Source of the DNA: Paraburkholderia hospita
GTDB taxonomy: Bacteria > Pseudomonadota > Gammaproteobacteria > Burkholderiales > Burkholderiaceae
Assembly: GCF_002902965.1 (NCBI RefSeq)
Contig: NZ_CP026106.1
Coordinates: 1,612,001-1,676,000, forward strand
Length of the DNA: 64,000 nucleotides
Direction of reading: 5' to 3'
Positions 42,759-52,998 of the stretch are shown here, piece after piece. The notes below the pieces were generated by a model. It ran no database searches. It was not told the DNA's origin and saw nothing but the letters and a program-made list of their open reading frames with translations. Every line of letters starts with the position of its first letter. The stretch's first letter is position 1. The position numbers and the translations under genes are program-made.

Positions 42759-45002
42759 ATGAGTAACAAGCAACCTACGATCATCTACACCCTGACCGAC
42801 GAAGCCCCGCTGCTCGCGACGAGTGCTTTTCTGCCGATCATCCGTACGTTTACCGCTCCGGCTGGCGTCAATGTCGAGACCAGCGACATTTCCGTGGCCG
42901 GCCGTATCCTCGGCGAGTTCGCGGAATTCCTGAAGGAAGAGCAGCGCGTGCCGGACAATCTGGCCGAGCTGGGCCGCCTGACGCAAGACCCGGACACGAA
43001 CATCATCAAACTGCCGAACATTTCGGCGTCGGTGTTCCAGCTGGTCAGCGCGATCAAGGAACTGCAGTCGAAGGGCTACAAGGTTCCGGATTATCCGGAA
43101 GACCCGAAGAACGACGAAGAAAAAGATATCCAGAAGCGTTACTCGAAGTGCCTCGGCAGCGCGGTGAACCCGGTTCTGCGCGAAGGCAATTCGGACCGCC
43201 GCGCGCCCGCCGCCGTCAAGAACTACGCGAAGAAGCACCCGCACAGCATGGCCGAGTGGAGCATGGCGTCGCGCACGCACGTCGCGCACATGAAGCATGG
43301 CGACTTCTACCACGGCGAAAAGTCGATCACGAACGACAAGGCACGTGAAGTCCGCATGGAACTCGTCACGAAGCGCGGCGAGACGATTGTGCTGAAGCCG
43401 AAGGTCAAGCTGCAGGACGGCGAGATCGTCGACAGCATGTTCATGAGCAAGAAGGCGCTGGTCGAGTTCTACGAAGACCAGATGGAAGACGCGCGCAAGA
43501 CGGGCGTGATGCTGTCGCTGCACGTCAAGGCGACGATGATGAAGGTCTCGCACCCGATCGTCTTCGGCCACGCCGTCAAGGTGTTCTACAAGGACGCGTT
43601 CGCGAAGCACGCGAAGCTGTTCGACGAACTGGGCGTGAACGTCAACAACGGCCTCGTCGATCTGTACACGAAGATCGAGGCGCTGCCGGAATCGCAGCGC
43701 GATGAAGTGATCCGCGACATGCACGCGTGCCACGAGCACCGTCCGGCGCTGGCGATGGTCGATTCGGCCAAGGGCATCTCGAACCTGCACGCACCGAACG
43801 ACGTGATCGTCGATGCATCGATGCCCGCGATGATCCGCGCAGGCGGCAAGATGTGGGGCGCCGACGGCCGTCCCGCCGACACGAAGTGCCTGATCCCGGA
43901 AAGCACGTTCGCGCGCATCTACCAGGAAATCATCAACTTCTGCAAGACCAACGGCGCATTCGATCCGAAGACGATGGGCACGGTGCCGAACGTCGGCCTG
44001 ATGGCGCAGAAGGCGGAAGAATACGGCTCGCACGACAAGACCTTCGAGATTGCCGAAGACGGCGAAGCGCGCATCGTCGACAACGCGACGGGCGAAGTGC
44101 TGAGCGGCCTCACGCAACAGGTCGAGCAAGGCGACATCTGGCGCATGTGCCTCGTGAAGGACGCGCCGATCCGCGACTGGGTCAAGCTCGCCGTCACGCG
44201 CGCGCGCAACTCGGGCATGCCCGTGGTGTTCTGGCTCGACCCGTACCGTCCGCATGAAAACGAACTGATCCACAAGGTGCAGGCATACCTGAAGGATCAC
44301 GACACGGACGGTCTCGAGATTCATATCATGTCGCAAGTGCGCGCGATGCGTTACTCGCTGGAGCGCGTGATCCGCGGCCTGGACACGATCTCGGCGACGG
44401 GCAACATCCTGCGCGATTACCTGACCGACCTGTTCCCCATCATGGAACTGGGCACGTCCGCGAAGATGCTGTCGATCGTTCCGCTGATGGCGGGCGGCGG
44501 CATGTACGAAACGGGCGCGGGCGGCTCGGCGCCGAAGCACGTCAAGCAGCTGGTCGAAGAAAACCATCTGCGCTGGGATTCGCTGGGCGAGTTCCTCGCG
44601 CTGGCGGTGTCGCTCGAAGAGCTGGGCATCAAGACGGGCAACGCCCGCACCAAGGTGCTGGCGAAGACGCTCGACGCGGCCACCGGCAAGCTGCTCGACA
44701 ACAACAAGAGCCCGTCGCCGAAGACGGGCGAACTCGACAACCGTGGCAGCCAGTTCTACCTCGCGATGTACTGGGCGCAGGAACTGGCCGCGCAGACGGA
44801 CGACGCGGAGCTTGCTGCCAAGTTTGGCCCGCTGGCCAAGGTGCTGACGGAGAATGAGAAGACTATCGTCGGTGAACTGGCGGACGTGCAGGGTAAGGGT
44901 GTCGATATCGGCGGCTATTACCAGCCGGACTTTGCGAAGCTGGAAGCAGTGATGCGGCCGAGCAAGACGCTGAATAACGCGCTGGCAGCGGTGACGGCTT
45001 AA
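42759..45002 (+). CDS. icd: NADP-dependent isocitrate dehydrogenase, monomeric type
   Basis: A 747-residue enzyme of the TCA cycle that oxidatively decarboxylates isocitrate to 2-oxoglutarate with NADP. Length and motifs are those of the monomeric (type II) IDH. These include [62 protein letters not shown] and [50 protein letters not shown] and [14 protein letters not shown] also match. It is cytoplasmic and a core metabolic gene, so not part of the accessory content around it. A strong terminator follows, then repeat copy 4. Confidence 0.97.
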   Translation: MSNKQPTIIYTLTDEAPLLATSAFLPIIRTFTAPAGVNVETSDISVAGRILGEFAEFLKEEQRVPDNLAELGRLTQDPDTNIIKLPNISASVFQLVSAIKELQSKGYKVPDYPEDPKNDEEKDIQKRYSKCLGSAVNPVLREGNSDRRAPAAVKNYAKKHPHSMAEWSMASRTHVAHMKHGDFYHGEKSITNDKAREVRMELVTKRGETIVLKPKVKLQDGEIVDSMFMSKKALVEFYEDQMEDARKTGVMLSLHVKATMMKVSHPIVFGHAVKVFYKDAFAKHAKLFDELGVNVNNGLVDLYTKIEALPESQRDEVIRDMHACHEHRPALAMVDSAKGISNLHAPNDVIVDASMPAMIRAGGKMWGADGRPADTKCLIPESTFARIYQEIINFCKTNGAFDPKTMGTVPNVGLMAQKAEEYGSHDKTFEIAEDGEARIVDNATGEVLSGLTQQVEQGDIWRMCLVKDAPIRDWVKLAVTRARNSGMPVVFWLDPYRPHENELIHKVQAYLKDHDTDGLEIHIMSQVRAMRYSLERVIRGLDTISATGNILRDYLTDLFPIMELGTSAKMLSIVPLMAGGGMYETGAGGSAPKHVKQLVEENHLRWDSLGEFLALAVSLEELGIKTGNARTKVLAKTLDAATGKLLDNNKSPSPKTGELDNRGSQFYLAMYWAQELAAQTDDAELAAKFGPLAKVLTENEKTIVGELADVQGKGVDIGGYYQPDFAKLEAVMRPSKTLNNALAAVTA

Positions 45003-45029
45003 GCCTTCTGACTGTAGCGATTTAGGCGG

Positions 45030-45066
45030 AGCCCGCACATTCTGGTTTGGATGTGCGGGCTTTTTG
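45030..45066 (+). terminator. intrinsic terminator of icd
   Basis: Perfect 11-bp stem AGCCCGCACAT (45030-45040) and its complement (45051-45061) with a 10-base loop, then a T run. It is 28 bp after the stop codon. Confidence 0.9.
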
Positions 45067-45096
45067 CTGCGCAGAAGAGTTGGTTTGCTGGGGTTT

Positions 45097-45892
45097 GCGC
45101 TGGCATCCGCGTGATGGTGTTTGCCGTTCAGGCGTCGCCCCTGTGCGGGGCGGCACCTACTTTTCTTTGCCGCCGCAAAGAAAAGTAGGCAAAAGAAAGC
45201 GGCTAACACCGCCAATTCTTGTTCTTGCCTGAGGGCCCCCAAATGGTCTTATGCTTCACGCGGCAGCGTTTCTGCTTGCCCGCGTTGCCAACGCTCTAAC
45301 AGGCGCCTCACCCACTTCACGTCCCCGCGTTGTAGCACGCCGTGCCAGATATTCGGTCGCCGCCCAGGTGGCAAACTGTGTGTAGGCTTTCAGGCCGTAC
45401 ACGCATCACTCCGGACTGAAAACACAGGCCCGTCGCAACGCTTGCTCTGTGCGCATCACCCGCGTCGCATCATATTGCATCAAACTTCCCACGTTCTATA
45501 GCGGCAAACTGTGTGTAGGCTTTCAGGTCTTACACGCATCACTCCGGACTAAAAGGCAAGGTCGGTGTCTCTGGTAAGAGCGCGAACGTGTGTGGTCCGA
45601 CAAGCTACACACAGTTTGCCACCTGGGCGGCCGCAACCGTTCGCTGCCGCTGGCCGTTGTACGGGTGCATGAAGCGGGGGATGCGCTTGTTAAGACCAAT
45701 GGCAACGGGCAGGGAACAGCGCGTTATCATCTGAAGTGTGGGACCGGTTGGGGGCCCTCAGGCAATAACAAGAGCTGGCGGTGTTAGCCGCTTTCTTTTG
45801 CCTACTTTTCTTTGCGGCGGCAAAGAAAAGTAGGTGCCGCCCCGCACAGGGGCGACGCTTGAACGGCAAACACCATCACGCGGATGCCAGCG
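45097..45892. repeat. large inverted-repeat element, copy 4 (with internal 133-bp expansion)
   Basis: Fourth copy; core 45132-45858 is 727 bp, 133 bp longer than the 594-bp cores. The extra length equals the offset between two direct repeats of about 49 bp beginning GGCAAACTGTGTGTAGGC (45370-45418 and 45503-45551). Both outer hairpins are intact and no IS is present. It lies between the icd terminator and an MFS gene. Confidence 0.9.
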
Positions 45893-45991
45893 AAAGCTAT
45901 AGCAAAAGCAAACCCAAAACACCAACAACGCCTGCGCGAGCCAAAACCTCAACCTTGAGCCGCGTGCAACGCATAAACATCAATCAACTGC

Positions 45992-47224
45992 ATGCGCGCT
46001 CAACACCAAGCGTTCTTCGCTTCGCTGTTCTTTTCGCGGCTCGCGGACCAGGTGCTGCTGTTTCTAGTGCCGCTCGTCGTCTTCCAGACGACCCAAAAGG
46101 CGACATGGTCCGGCATCGCATTCTTTATCGAGGCGTTCCCGCGCTATATCGTGTTTCCCGTGTGCGGCGCGCTGTGCGATCGCATGTCGCCCGTTACGGT
46201 GCTGCGCGCGAGCCAGCGCTTTCGCGCGATGGCGTGCGCCGTGGGCATCGCGGGCTTTGCGGTGGCGGGTGGAATTGGCTGGCTGATCGCGCTGTCCGCC
46301 GCATGCGGCACGCTGACCAGCCAGGGGCTCGTCGCGCGCGAAGTGCTGCTGCCGCAGGTGTTCACGTCGGAGCGCTTCGAGAAGGTGCTGTCGTATGCGC
46401 AGATCGCCGATCAGGTCGGCGTGGTGCTCGGCCCGATGCTCGCAGGTTTGCTGCTCGGCTGGTGGCGCTGGGAATACGTCGTCGGCGTCGCGGCCGTGCT
46501 GTTTTTCGCCGCCGATGGCGCGACGCTCTTCTGGCAGCGCGCGAGCGCTTTCGAATGGACGCCGCACGGGCATGCAGGCGGCGCCTGGCTCGCACCCGTA
46601 AAAACGGCGCTGGCGCATGTCGTGAAACTGCCGGGTCTGAGCCGGCTGGTCGCGCTGGCCGCCGCCGAGAATCTCGTGATCGGCGTGACGCTCGCGACCT
46701 CGGCCGCGATGGTGACGGGACTGCACCGCCGGCCGGATGCGTTCTACGCGTTCGTGCAGACGGCGGGCGCGATCGCGACGATCGTGATTCTGCTGCTGAT
46801 CGCGCGTGTGCGGATTCCGCGCAAGGCGCTCGGGATCGTGTCGTTTCTCGCGATCTTCGCGGGCGGGCTGCTCGCGGGCGTGAGTCCTTCCGTGTGGGGC
46901 TACGTCGCGGGCTTTCTGCTGATCGTCGGCTTCGACAAGATGTTCAGCATCTATATCCGCAGCGTACGTCAGGCGATCATTCCCGCGAAGGACTACGGTA
47001 AGACGCTTGGCGTCGTCATCATGCTCAACAACCTGACGCAGCCGCTGGCGGGTTTGCTGGTCGGCGTGTTTTCGGGGAATGGGCGCATGAGCGCGGTCGT
47101 TGTGGCGATCTCGCTCGGGATGGGCGCGCTGGGGCTGATCGTCGTGCTCGTGGGTTTCGGCGCGGGGCGGCGTCGAGTGCACGTTGCGCCGCTGAGCAAG
47201 CAGACGCCCGACAGCGCCGACTGA
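45992..47224 (+). CDS. major facilitator superfamily permease
   Basis: A 410-residue membrane protein with about 12 hydrophobic helices. FFASLFFSRLADQVLLFLVPLVV starts the first helix, and the loop GALCDRMSPVTVLRASQRFRAM is the MFS loop 2-3 motif. It resembles the MFS_3-type exporters related to siderophore or drug efflux. The substrate is unknown. No ribosome site is evident before the ATG. It starts 99 bp after repeat copy 4. Confidence 0.85.
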   Translation: MRAQHQAFFASLFFSRLADQVLLFLVPLVVFQTTQKATWSGIAFFIEAFPRYIVFPVCGALCDRMSPVTVLRASQRFRAMACAVGIAGFAVAGGIGWLIALSAACGTLTSQGLVAREVLLPQVFTSERFEKVLSYAQIADQVGVVLGPMLAGLLLGWWRWEYVVGVAAVLFFAADGATLFWQRASAFEWTPHGHAGGAWLAPVKTALAHVVKLPGLSRLVALAAAENLVIGVTLATSAAMVTGLHRRPDAFYAFVQTAGAIATIVILLLIARVRIPRKALGIVSFLAIFAGGLLAGVSPSVWGYVAGFLLIVGFDKMFSIYIRSVRQAIIPAKDYGKTLGVVIMLNNLTQPLAGLLVGVFSGNGRMSAVVVAISLGMGALGLIVVLVGFGAGRRRVHVAPLSKQTPDSAD

Positions 47225-47276
47225 GCGTGAACTGTCACAATGACACGTTAGCTTTTCTTCACGGAGCGCGATCGAC

Positions 47277-48089
47277 ATGCCATCGGACGACGAGCTGAAA
47301 CACTTCGTAGCGCACGGCGCGGCGCCGCTGCCCGAAGCACAGGAAGAAGGTTTCGTGGATAGCGCTGGCGCGCGCATCGCGTGGTCGACGTACGGCGCGG
47401 GCCACCCCGTGGTGCTGTTGCACGGCGGCCTCGGACATCGCGGCAACTGGGGTTATCAGGTGCCCGCGCTGGTTGAGGCTGGCTACCGCGTGATCCTGAT
47501 CGACAGCCGCGGACATGGCCGCAGCACGCGCGACGCGCAACCGTACAGCTACGAGCTGATGGCTTCCGACGTGCTCGCCGTACTCGACGCTCTGCAAGTA
47601 CAGAAAGCAGCCTTCATCGGCTGGAGCGACGGCGCGTGCACCGCGCTGATTCTCGGCCGGCGCGCGCCGCAGCGCGTCGCGGGCGTGTTCTTCTTCGCGT
47701 GCAACATGGACCCCGGCGGCGCGAAGCCATTCGTGCCGACGCCCGTGATCGACCGCTGCTTCAGGCGGCATCGCGCGGACTACGAGGCGCTATCGGCAAC
47801 GCCGGGCGAGTTCGACGCCTTCGTCGCCGCGGTCAGCGAGATGCAGCGCACGCAGCCCGATTACTCGGCCGACGATCTCGCGCAGATCCGCGTGCGCGTG
47901 ACAGTCGCAATCGGCGAGCACGACGAATTCATCAAGCAGTCCCACGCCGTGTATCTGGCGCAAACCATCGCGGACGCCGAGCTGATCGTGTTGCCGAACG
48001 TCAGCCATTTCGCGCCGCTGCAGCGGCCTACGCTGTTCAATGGCGTGATCGAGCGGTTCGTGGGAACCGCTTTCGAAGCGGACGACTGA
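47277..48089 (+). CDS. alpha/beta-fold hydrolase
   Basis: A 270-residue cytoplasmic serine hydrolase. The oxyanion region VVLLHGGLGHRGNW, the nucleophile Ser117 in GWSDG, the acid in GEHDEF and the His in NVSHFAPLQRP form a complete triad. It resembles the 3-oxoadipate enol-lactonase/peroxidase-like branch without clear specificity. GGAG lies about ten bases before the ATG. It is convergent with the efflux operon, ending 6 bp before its last gene. Confidence 0.9.
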   Translation: MPSDDELKHFVAHGAAPLPEAQEEGFVDSAGARIAWSTYGAGHPVVLLHGGLGHRGNWGYQVPALVEAGYRVILIDSRGHGRSTRDAQPYSYELMASDVLAVLDALQVQKAAFIGWSDGACTALILGRRAPQRVAGVFFFACNMDPGGAKPFVPTPVIDRCFRRHRADYEALSATPGEFDAFVAAVSEMQRTQPDYSADDLAQIRVRVTVAIGEHDEFIKQSHAVYLAQTIADAELIVLPNVSHFAPLQRPTLFNGVIERFVGTAFEADD

Positions 48090-48095
48090 AGCCGC

Positions 48096-49598
48096 TCAGT
48101 CGGCCTTGGCGCCGACTTTCTCGCTCGCGTTGCTGTCGTTCTTTTCGTCCTCTTCCCAGCCGCCGCCGAGCGCGAGGAACAGATTCACCTGATCGACCGC
48201 GACCTGGCCTTCGGCCGCCGACACCTGCGCGGCAACGCTCGTGAGCGTGCGCGTCGCGTCGAGATCGTCGATGAAGGTGTCGCGGCCCGCGGCGTACAGG
48301 CGATGCGTTTCATCCGCCGACTGGATGGCCGACTTGTACGCGGTGCGCAGCGCGTCGGCGCGCGTCGTATCGGATGCGTAGGTGGACAGGCTCGTCTGCG
48401 TCTCGCGCAGCGCGTTCAGCACGACGCCGTCGAAGTGCGCGAGCGCGCCGCCCGTCGCGGCTTCCGCTTCGTGGACGCGGGCGCGCTGGCCGTTGATCGG
48501 GAACGTCCAGCTGATCAGCGGACCGAACGCCCAGCGGTTCGTGGTCGGGCCGAACAGATCCTCGACGACGCCGACCGAGCCCGCCGATGCGCCAATGCTC
48601 ACGGTCGGATACAGCGCCGCTGTCGCGACGCCGATGCGCGCCGTCGATGCCGCCAGTAGCCGTTCGGCCTGGCGCACGTCCGGGCGGCGCTTGAGCAGCG
48701 CTGCGCCATCGCCGACGGGAATCGGCTGCTTCAGATGCGGCAGCCGGCTGCAGGCGAGGGCGGCGGGCGGCAGATCGGACGGCGCGCGCGCGAGCAGCAT
48801 CGCGAGCCGGTACTGCGCGGCGCGGCGGCGCGCGACGAAGCGCGGAATGTCGGCGGCGAGCGTGTCGGCCTGCGTCTGGCCGCGCGTCACGTCCGGCTGG
48901 TTGCCGCGGCCCGCGTCGCGCAGACGTTGCGTGAGCTTGACCCGTTGCTTTTGCAAGGCTAGCGACTTCTGCGCGATCTCCAGTTCTTCCGCTGCCGAGC
49001 ACGATTCGACGTAGGCGCGCACGACATCGGCGACGACCGTGATGCGCGCGAGATCGCTTGCGGCTTCGACGGCTTCGTCGTCGGCCTTCGCGGCTTCGAC
49101 GCCGCGCCGCAGCTTGCCGAACAGATCGATCTCATACGACACGCTCAGATCCAGCGCGCCTTCGTTGACGACGGGAATCTTTTCCGTCAGCAGATACTGT
49201 TCGGCGGATTCCTGCGCGCGCGAGAAGGCCGCCGACGTCTTGCCGGAAAAGCCGCCCTGTTCGTTCGCAAAGTCGAGCTGCGCGCGCGAGCGCGCGAGAT
49301 TGGCCGCGGCGACGCGCAGATCGGTGTTGGACGACAGCGCCTCGGTGACCAGCTGATCGAGCACGGGGTCGTCGTACAGACGCCACCACTTCGACGGCAC
49401 GGCTTGCTGCGTGACGGGCGCCTTGTCCGCGCCGTCGATGGCCGCGTTCGCATACGGCGCGTTGACGGCCGCGTTTTCGGGCAGCTTGTAGTTCGGGCCG
49501 ACCGTCGTGCAGCCGTTCAGTGCAAGCGCAACAGGCAACAAAGCAGGCAGTAACGCCAGGCCGGCGCGCGTTGCCGTGAGGGACGGAAAGCGTTTCAT
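48096..49598 (-). CDS. NodT/OprM-family outer-membrane efflux lipoprotein
   Basis: A 500-residue TolC-like channel subunit. The signal peptide ends in a lipobox (LALNGC), followed by TTVGPNYKLPE, the usual mature start. Two outer-membrane efflux repeats follow, each with long helices (TDLRVAAANLARSRAQLDFA and DALRTAYKSAIQSADETHRLY). It is the last gene of the MarR-controlled efflux operon and overlaps the membrane-fusion gene by four bases. It gives a continuous exit path across the outer membrane. Confidence 0.93.
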   Translation of the reverse strand: MKRFPSLTATRAGLALLPALLPVALALNGCTTVGPNYKLPENAAVNAPYANAAIDGADKAPVTQQAVPSKWWRLYDDPVLDQLVTEALSSNTDLRVAAANLARSRAQLDFANEQGGFSGKTSAAFSRAQESAEQYLLTEKIPVVNEGALDLSVSYEIDLFGKLRRGVEAAKADDEAVEAASDLARITVVADVVRAYVESCSAAEELEIAQKSLALQKQRVKLTQRLRDAGRGNQPDVTRGQTQADTLAADIPRFVARRRAAQYRLAMLLARAPSDLPPAALACSRLPHLKQPIPVGDGAALLKRRPDVRQAERLLAASTARIGVATAALYPTVSIGASAGSVGVVEDLFGPTTNRWAFGPLISWTFPINGQRARVHEAEAATGGALAHFDGVVLNALRETQTSLSTYASDTTRADALRTAYKSAIQSADETHRLYAAGRDTFIDDLDATRTLTSVAAQVSAAEGQVAVDQVNLFLALGGGWEEDEKNDSNASEKVGAKAD

Positions 49599-50599
49599 TG
49601 CGATGCGCCCGATGCAGAATGCGTAGCGCTAGACGGCGCGGTGCCGACGATAGCGGCGCCCGTGGCTGAAGCCCCCGCGCCAGCCGATGCAGCCGTCGCA
49701 TCCGATGCCGCCGGGCGCCGTCCCATCGAAGGCCCGATGCCGCGCACCGACACCGTCGCGGTGCGGCCCGCGATCATGCGGAAGTCGGCGGGCACTTCGT
49801 CGAGTGCGACGCGCACGGGAATGCGCTGTGCGAGGCGCACCCAGCTGAATGCCGGGTTCACGTTCGGCAGCAGGTTCTGGCTTTGCTGGCGGTCGCGGTC
49901 CTCGATCGCGGCGACGATGCTCAGCACATGGCCGCGCAGCACGCCCGGCTCGCCCATCACCTTGATGTCGACAGGCTGGCCGATGTCGATGCCGTGCAGC
50001 TTGGTTTCTTCGAAATAGCCGTCGACGCGGAACGAATGCATGTCGACCACCGACAGCACCGCGCGTCCCGCCGAAATGTACTCGCCGACACGCGGCGCGC
50101 GATCGTTCAGATAGCCGTCCACTGGACTCACGATCACCGTGCGCTGCAGGTTCAGGCGCGCCGTATCGATCGCGACTTCGGCGTCGGCCAGCGCGGCCGT
50201 GGCTGTTTCGACACGCGAGTGCGTCTCTTCGACGACTTCACGCGCGACGAGATTACCGAGCGCACGGTTGCGGGCATCTTCGCGGCGCGCCTGATCGAGC
50301 GTCGCACGGCGCTGCTGCGCGGTGGCCTGCGCGTTGCGCAGCGCGAGCGTATAGCGCGCCTGGTCGATCACGAACAGCACCTCGCCTTGTTTCACCTGCT
50401 GGTTGTCGACGACCTTGACCTCGGTGATGAGGCCGGATACGTCCGGTGCAACCTGGATCACGTCGGCGCGTACGTGACCGTCGCGCGTCCACGGCGCGAA
50501 CATGTAGTAGTCGACCAGCTTCCATAGCACGGCCGCTGCGATCACGACAACGATAAGAGTGAGCAGGATCTGCCCGACTGAGAACCAGGTTTTTTTCAC
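49595..50599 (-). CDS. HlyD/AaeA-family periplasmic adaptor
   Basis: A 334-residue membrane-fusion protein. A single N-terminal helix (near residues 10-30) is followed by PWTRDGHVRADVIQVAPDVSGLI, the biotinyl-lipoyl half-motif, a helical hairpin of about 65 residues, and the returning lipoyl strand VSPVDGYLNDRAPRVGEYI. The C-terminal 40 residues are Ala/Ser-rich and disordered. It resembles AaeA, which links FUSC-type pumps for aromatic carboxylic acids to an outer-membrane channel. Overlaps both neighbouring genes by four bases. Confidence 0.93.
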   Translation of the reverse strand: MKKTWFSVGQILLTLIVVVIAAAVLWKLVDYYMFAPWTRDGHVRADVIQVAPDVSGLITEVKVVDNQQVKQGEVLFVIDQARYTLALRNAQATAQQRRATLDQARREDARNRALGNLVAREVVEETHSRVETATAALADAEVAIDTARLNLQRTVIVSPVDGYLNDRAPRVGEYISAGRAVLSVVDMHSFRVDGYFEETKLHGIDIGQPVDIKVMGEPGVLRGHVLSIVAAIEDRDRQQSQNLLPNVNPAFSWVRLAQRIPVRVALDEVPADFRMIAGRTATVSVRGIGPSMGRRPAASDATAASAGAGASATGAAIVGTAPSSATHSASGASQ

Positions 50600-50805
50600 G
50601 TTATGAACCGGTGCGAAACGATGACGACAAGCCCCAGCACCAGAACATAAATGCCGAGATCGAAAATGGAACGGTGCCAGATGAAGCGGTAAACGCCGAT
50701 GCGCGCGAACACGTTGCGCAAGACCAGGTTCACCAGATAGGCGATGAACATCAGCACCAATACGGCTGGCACGAATACGCCGAGAATGTCGATTTCGCCG
50801 ATCAT
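50596..50805 (-). CDS. DUF1656 small membrane protein (AaeX-like)
   Basis: A 69-residue inner-membrane protein with two helices (VFVPAVLVLMFIAYLV and LGIYVLVLGLVVIV) around a basic loop RNVFARIGVYRFIWHR. DUF1656 proteins regularly sit between FUSC pumps and HlyD adaptors, as AaeX does in Escherichia coli. Their exact role is unknown. Start codon context and four-base overlap with the adaptor gene are good. Confidence 0.92.
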   Translation of the reverse strand: MIGEIDILGVFVPAVLVLMFIAYLVNLVLRNVFARIGVYRFIWHRSIFDLGIYVLVLGLVVIVSHRFIT

Positions 50806-50839
50806 ATGCGTCGACAGAAACTAAGAGATGGGTTTCGCA

Positions 50840-52993
50840 TCAGGCTGCGGTCTCCGGTTGGGGCGGCGGATTGCTGCCGGGCGCGGGATGCGGCGGAAAC
50901 AGCGACAGGCGCATGCCGACCAGCGCGTGCAGCGTCTCGCGCAGCCAGCGCTCGCCGGAAGTCGCAGCGGGAGCGGGCGCGGAGCCTTGTTCCGCCGCCT
51001 GTCCCTCTTGTCCCTGCTGCGTGCCGCCTTGCGTCTGCGCGATGTTGCGCGTGGTCACTTGCGCGACGGCGGCATCGATCGTTTCGATCAGTGCGGCGGG
51101 CACCGGCTGCCGTTCGCGGCGCGCGATACATTGCTCGAAATACTGCCGCACGCCGACGAGCACGTCATCGATGGAGCCTTGCAAGTCGTGTGTCAGCTTG
51201 CGGCGCGTGCGTCGCAGGTCGAGCGCGTTCAGCGCGACGCGGAAGTCGCGGAAGCTTTCGATCGACGGATGGCGGTGCGAGTCCGAGGCCGCGTGGCGCG
51301 GCAGCAGTTGCATCAGCCGGTCGAGCATGCGCGAGTACAGATTGCGCTGGTCCTCGATCGCGGCCGTCGATGCGCTCACCACGACGTCGGCCCATGCGGA
51401 ACGCGTGAGCCGCCCGGCGGCGAGTTCGGCGCCGAACGGCCGCGTGATACGCGTCCAGATGAAAGCGAACAGCAAGCCCGCGACGCCCGCCAGATTGCTG
51501 TTGATGAACACGAAGAAGTCGGCCTCGTAAGCGCTCTGAATGCTAATGAAGGTCGCCGTGTTGACGGCCGTGAGCAACGTCACGAGCGTGAACTGCGGGC
51601 TCGGGATCAGCGTGCCGATGATCAGGAACGGCCCGGAAAAGATCAGGACCAGCATCGCGAAATCGTGGACGTGCGGCAGCACCACGAACACATACAACCC
51701 GGCCAGTACGACGCTCGCGCACGTCGCAAGGAAGAACTTGAAGACGGAGGGCGCGGGATCGTCGAGCGCCGCGAAGAAGCAGCAGGAGACAGCGGCGAGC
51801 GTGACGGCGGCTGCGCCGTCGTTCCATCCCGACGTGATCCACAGTGCGCACGCGACGATGACCGCGCCGACGGCCGATGCCGTCGAGAACAGCATCATGC
51901 CGTAGTCGAAGAAGCGCTCGGTCCCGCCAAGCCGCCAGTGGCGAAAGTGCGGCCGCCACAGGACCGTTTCGTGAACGATGGACGCGCGCAGGCAGCGGAT
52001 GTCGCGCCAGACGTCGATCACCTGGCCCAGACGCCACAGCGCGTTCGACAGCAGCGCGCCGTCCCAGCTCGCCAGCGCCTGTGCGGAAGGCCGTAGCGCA
52101 TCGACGCGCGCGCGCAGCGCTTCGGCTTCGTGATCGGGCTCGTCCGCGTATTTGGCTTCGAGCGCGGGCGCCTTGATCCACTTCGCGACGTCCGCGAGCA
52201 GCGCCTCGACTTCAGGCGAATGCGCGCCGCGCTGCCGTATCAGTTCGATCAGCGGATCGGCCATCGACGAAATCAGCGGCAGGAATATCTGCATGCGCCC
52301 TTGCAGGGCGCGCGCGCGGCGCACGATGTCGGGCCGCGTGTGATCGTAGGTCAATTGGCTCAGCAGGAATTCGAGCCCGTTGACGGTGGCCGCGAGGCGC
52401 TGGCGCGAGGCCGAGATCGTCGCGCCGGCAATATGGCCGGACAGCGTCTCGCTCGCGTAGAACGCGGCGTCGCGGAACCAGGCGTCGGTGCGCTCGATCA
52501 GTGTCGGCGCGAGCCGGCTCGGAAACACCACGCTGCCGACGATGCTCGCGACCACGATGCCGACCAGGATCTCTTCCGTACGCGTGATGGCAAGATCGAA
52601 GACGGTGGTCGGGTTGGTGACGGCGGGCAGCGCGATCAGCGGCAGCGTGTAGCCGGCGAGCAGGCACACGTAGCTGCGCGCGGTGCGGTCGTTCAGCGAC
52701 ACATAGAGCATCGTGCCCGTCCACAGCCCGACGATCGTGCTGAACAGGAACGGCGACTCGACGAAGGGCGGCACGATCAGCACCGCGCCCGCCGCGCCGA
52801 GCGCCGTGCCGAGCGCGCGGTACAGCGCCTTCGAACGGGTCGCGCCGACGAACGGATTCGAGACGATATAGACGGTTGCCATCGCCCAGTAGGGGCGGGG
52901 CAGTTCGAGCGCAAGGCCGATGTACAGCGCGATCATCGCGGCCGCGAAGGTCTTGGCGGAAAACAGCCAGTCGCGGACTGAGGGATAGGCCAT
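50840..52993 (-). CDS. FUSC-family inner-membrane pump
   Basis: A 717-residue pump of the fusaric acid resistance/aromatic acid exporter family. Two membrane blocks (about residues 10-170 and 365-530, each of several helices) are separated and followed by cytoplasmic helical domains. The start SVRDWLFSAKTFAAAMIALYI is typical. The start is ATG 52993, five bases after the MarR stop. Longer frames upstream run through the MarR gene. With the DUF1656, HlyD and NodT proteins it forms a complete tripartite exporter. Confidence 0.93.
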   Translation of the reverse strand: MAYPSVRDWLFSAKTFAAAMIALYIGLALELPRPYWAMATVYIVSNPFVGATRSKALYRALGTALGAAGAVLIVPPFVESPFLFSTIVGLWTGTMLYVSLNDRTARSYVCLLAGYTLPLIALPAVTNPTTVFDLAITRTEEILVGIVVASIVGSVVFPSRLAPTLIERTDAWFRDAAFYASETLSGHIAGATISASRQRLAATVNGLEFLLSQLTYDHTRPDIVRRARALQGRMQIFLPLISSMADPLIELIRQRGAHSPEVEALLADVAKWIKAPALEAKYADEPDHEAEALRARVDALRPSAQALASWDGALLSNALWRLGQVIDVWRDIRCLRASIVHETVLWRPHFRHWRLGGTERFFDYGMMLFSTASAVGAVIVACALWITSGWNDGAAAVTLAAVSCCFFAALDDPAPSVFKFFLATCASVVLAGLYVFVVLPHVHDFAMLVLIFSGPFLIIGTLIPSPQFTLVTLLTAVNTATFISIQSAYEADFFVFINSNLAGVAGLLFAFIWTRITRPFGAELAAGRLTRSAWADVVVSASTAAIEDQRNLYSRMLDRLMQLLPRHAASDSHRHPSIESFRDFRVALNALDLRRTRRKLTHDLQGSIDDVLVGVRQYFEQCIARRERQPVPAALIETIDAAVAQVTTRNIAQTQGGTQQGQEGQAAEQGSAPAPAATSGERWLRETLHALVGMRLSLFPPHPAPGSNPPPQPETAA

Positions 52994-52998
52994 GGCGG

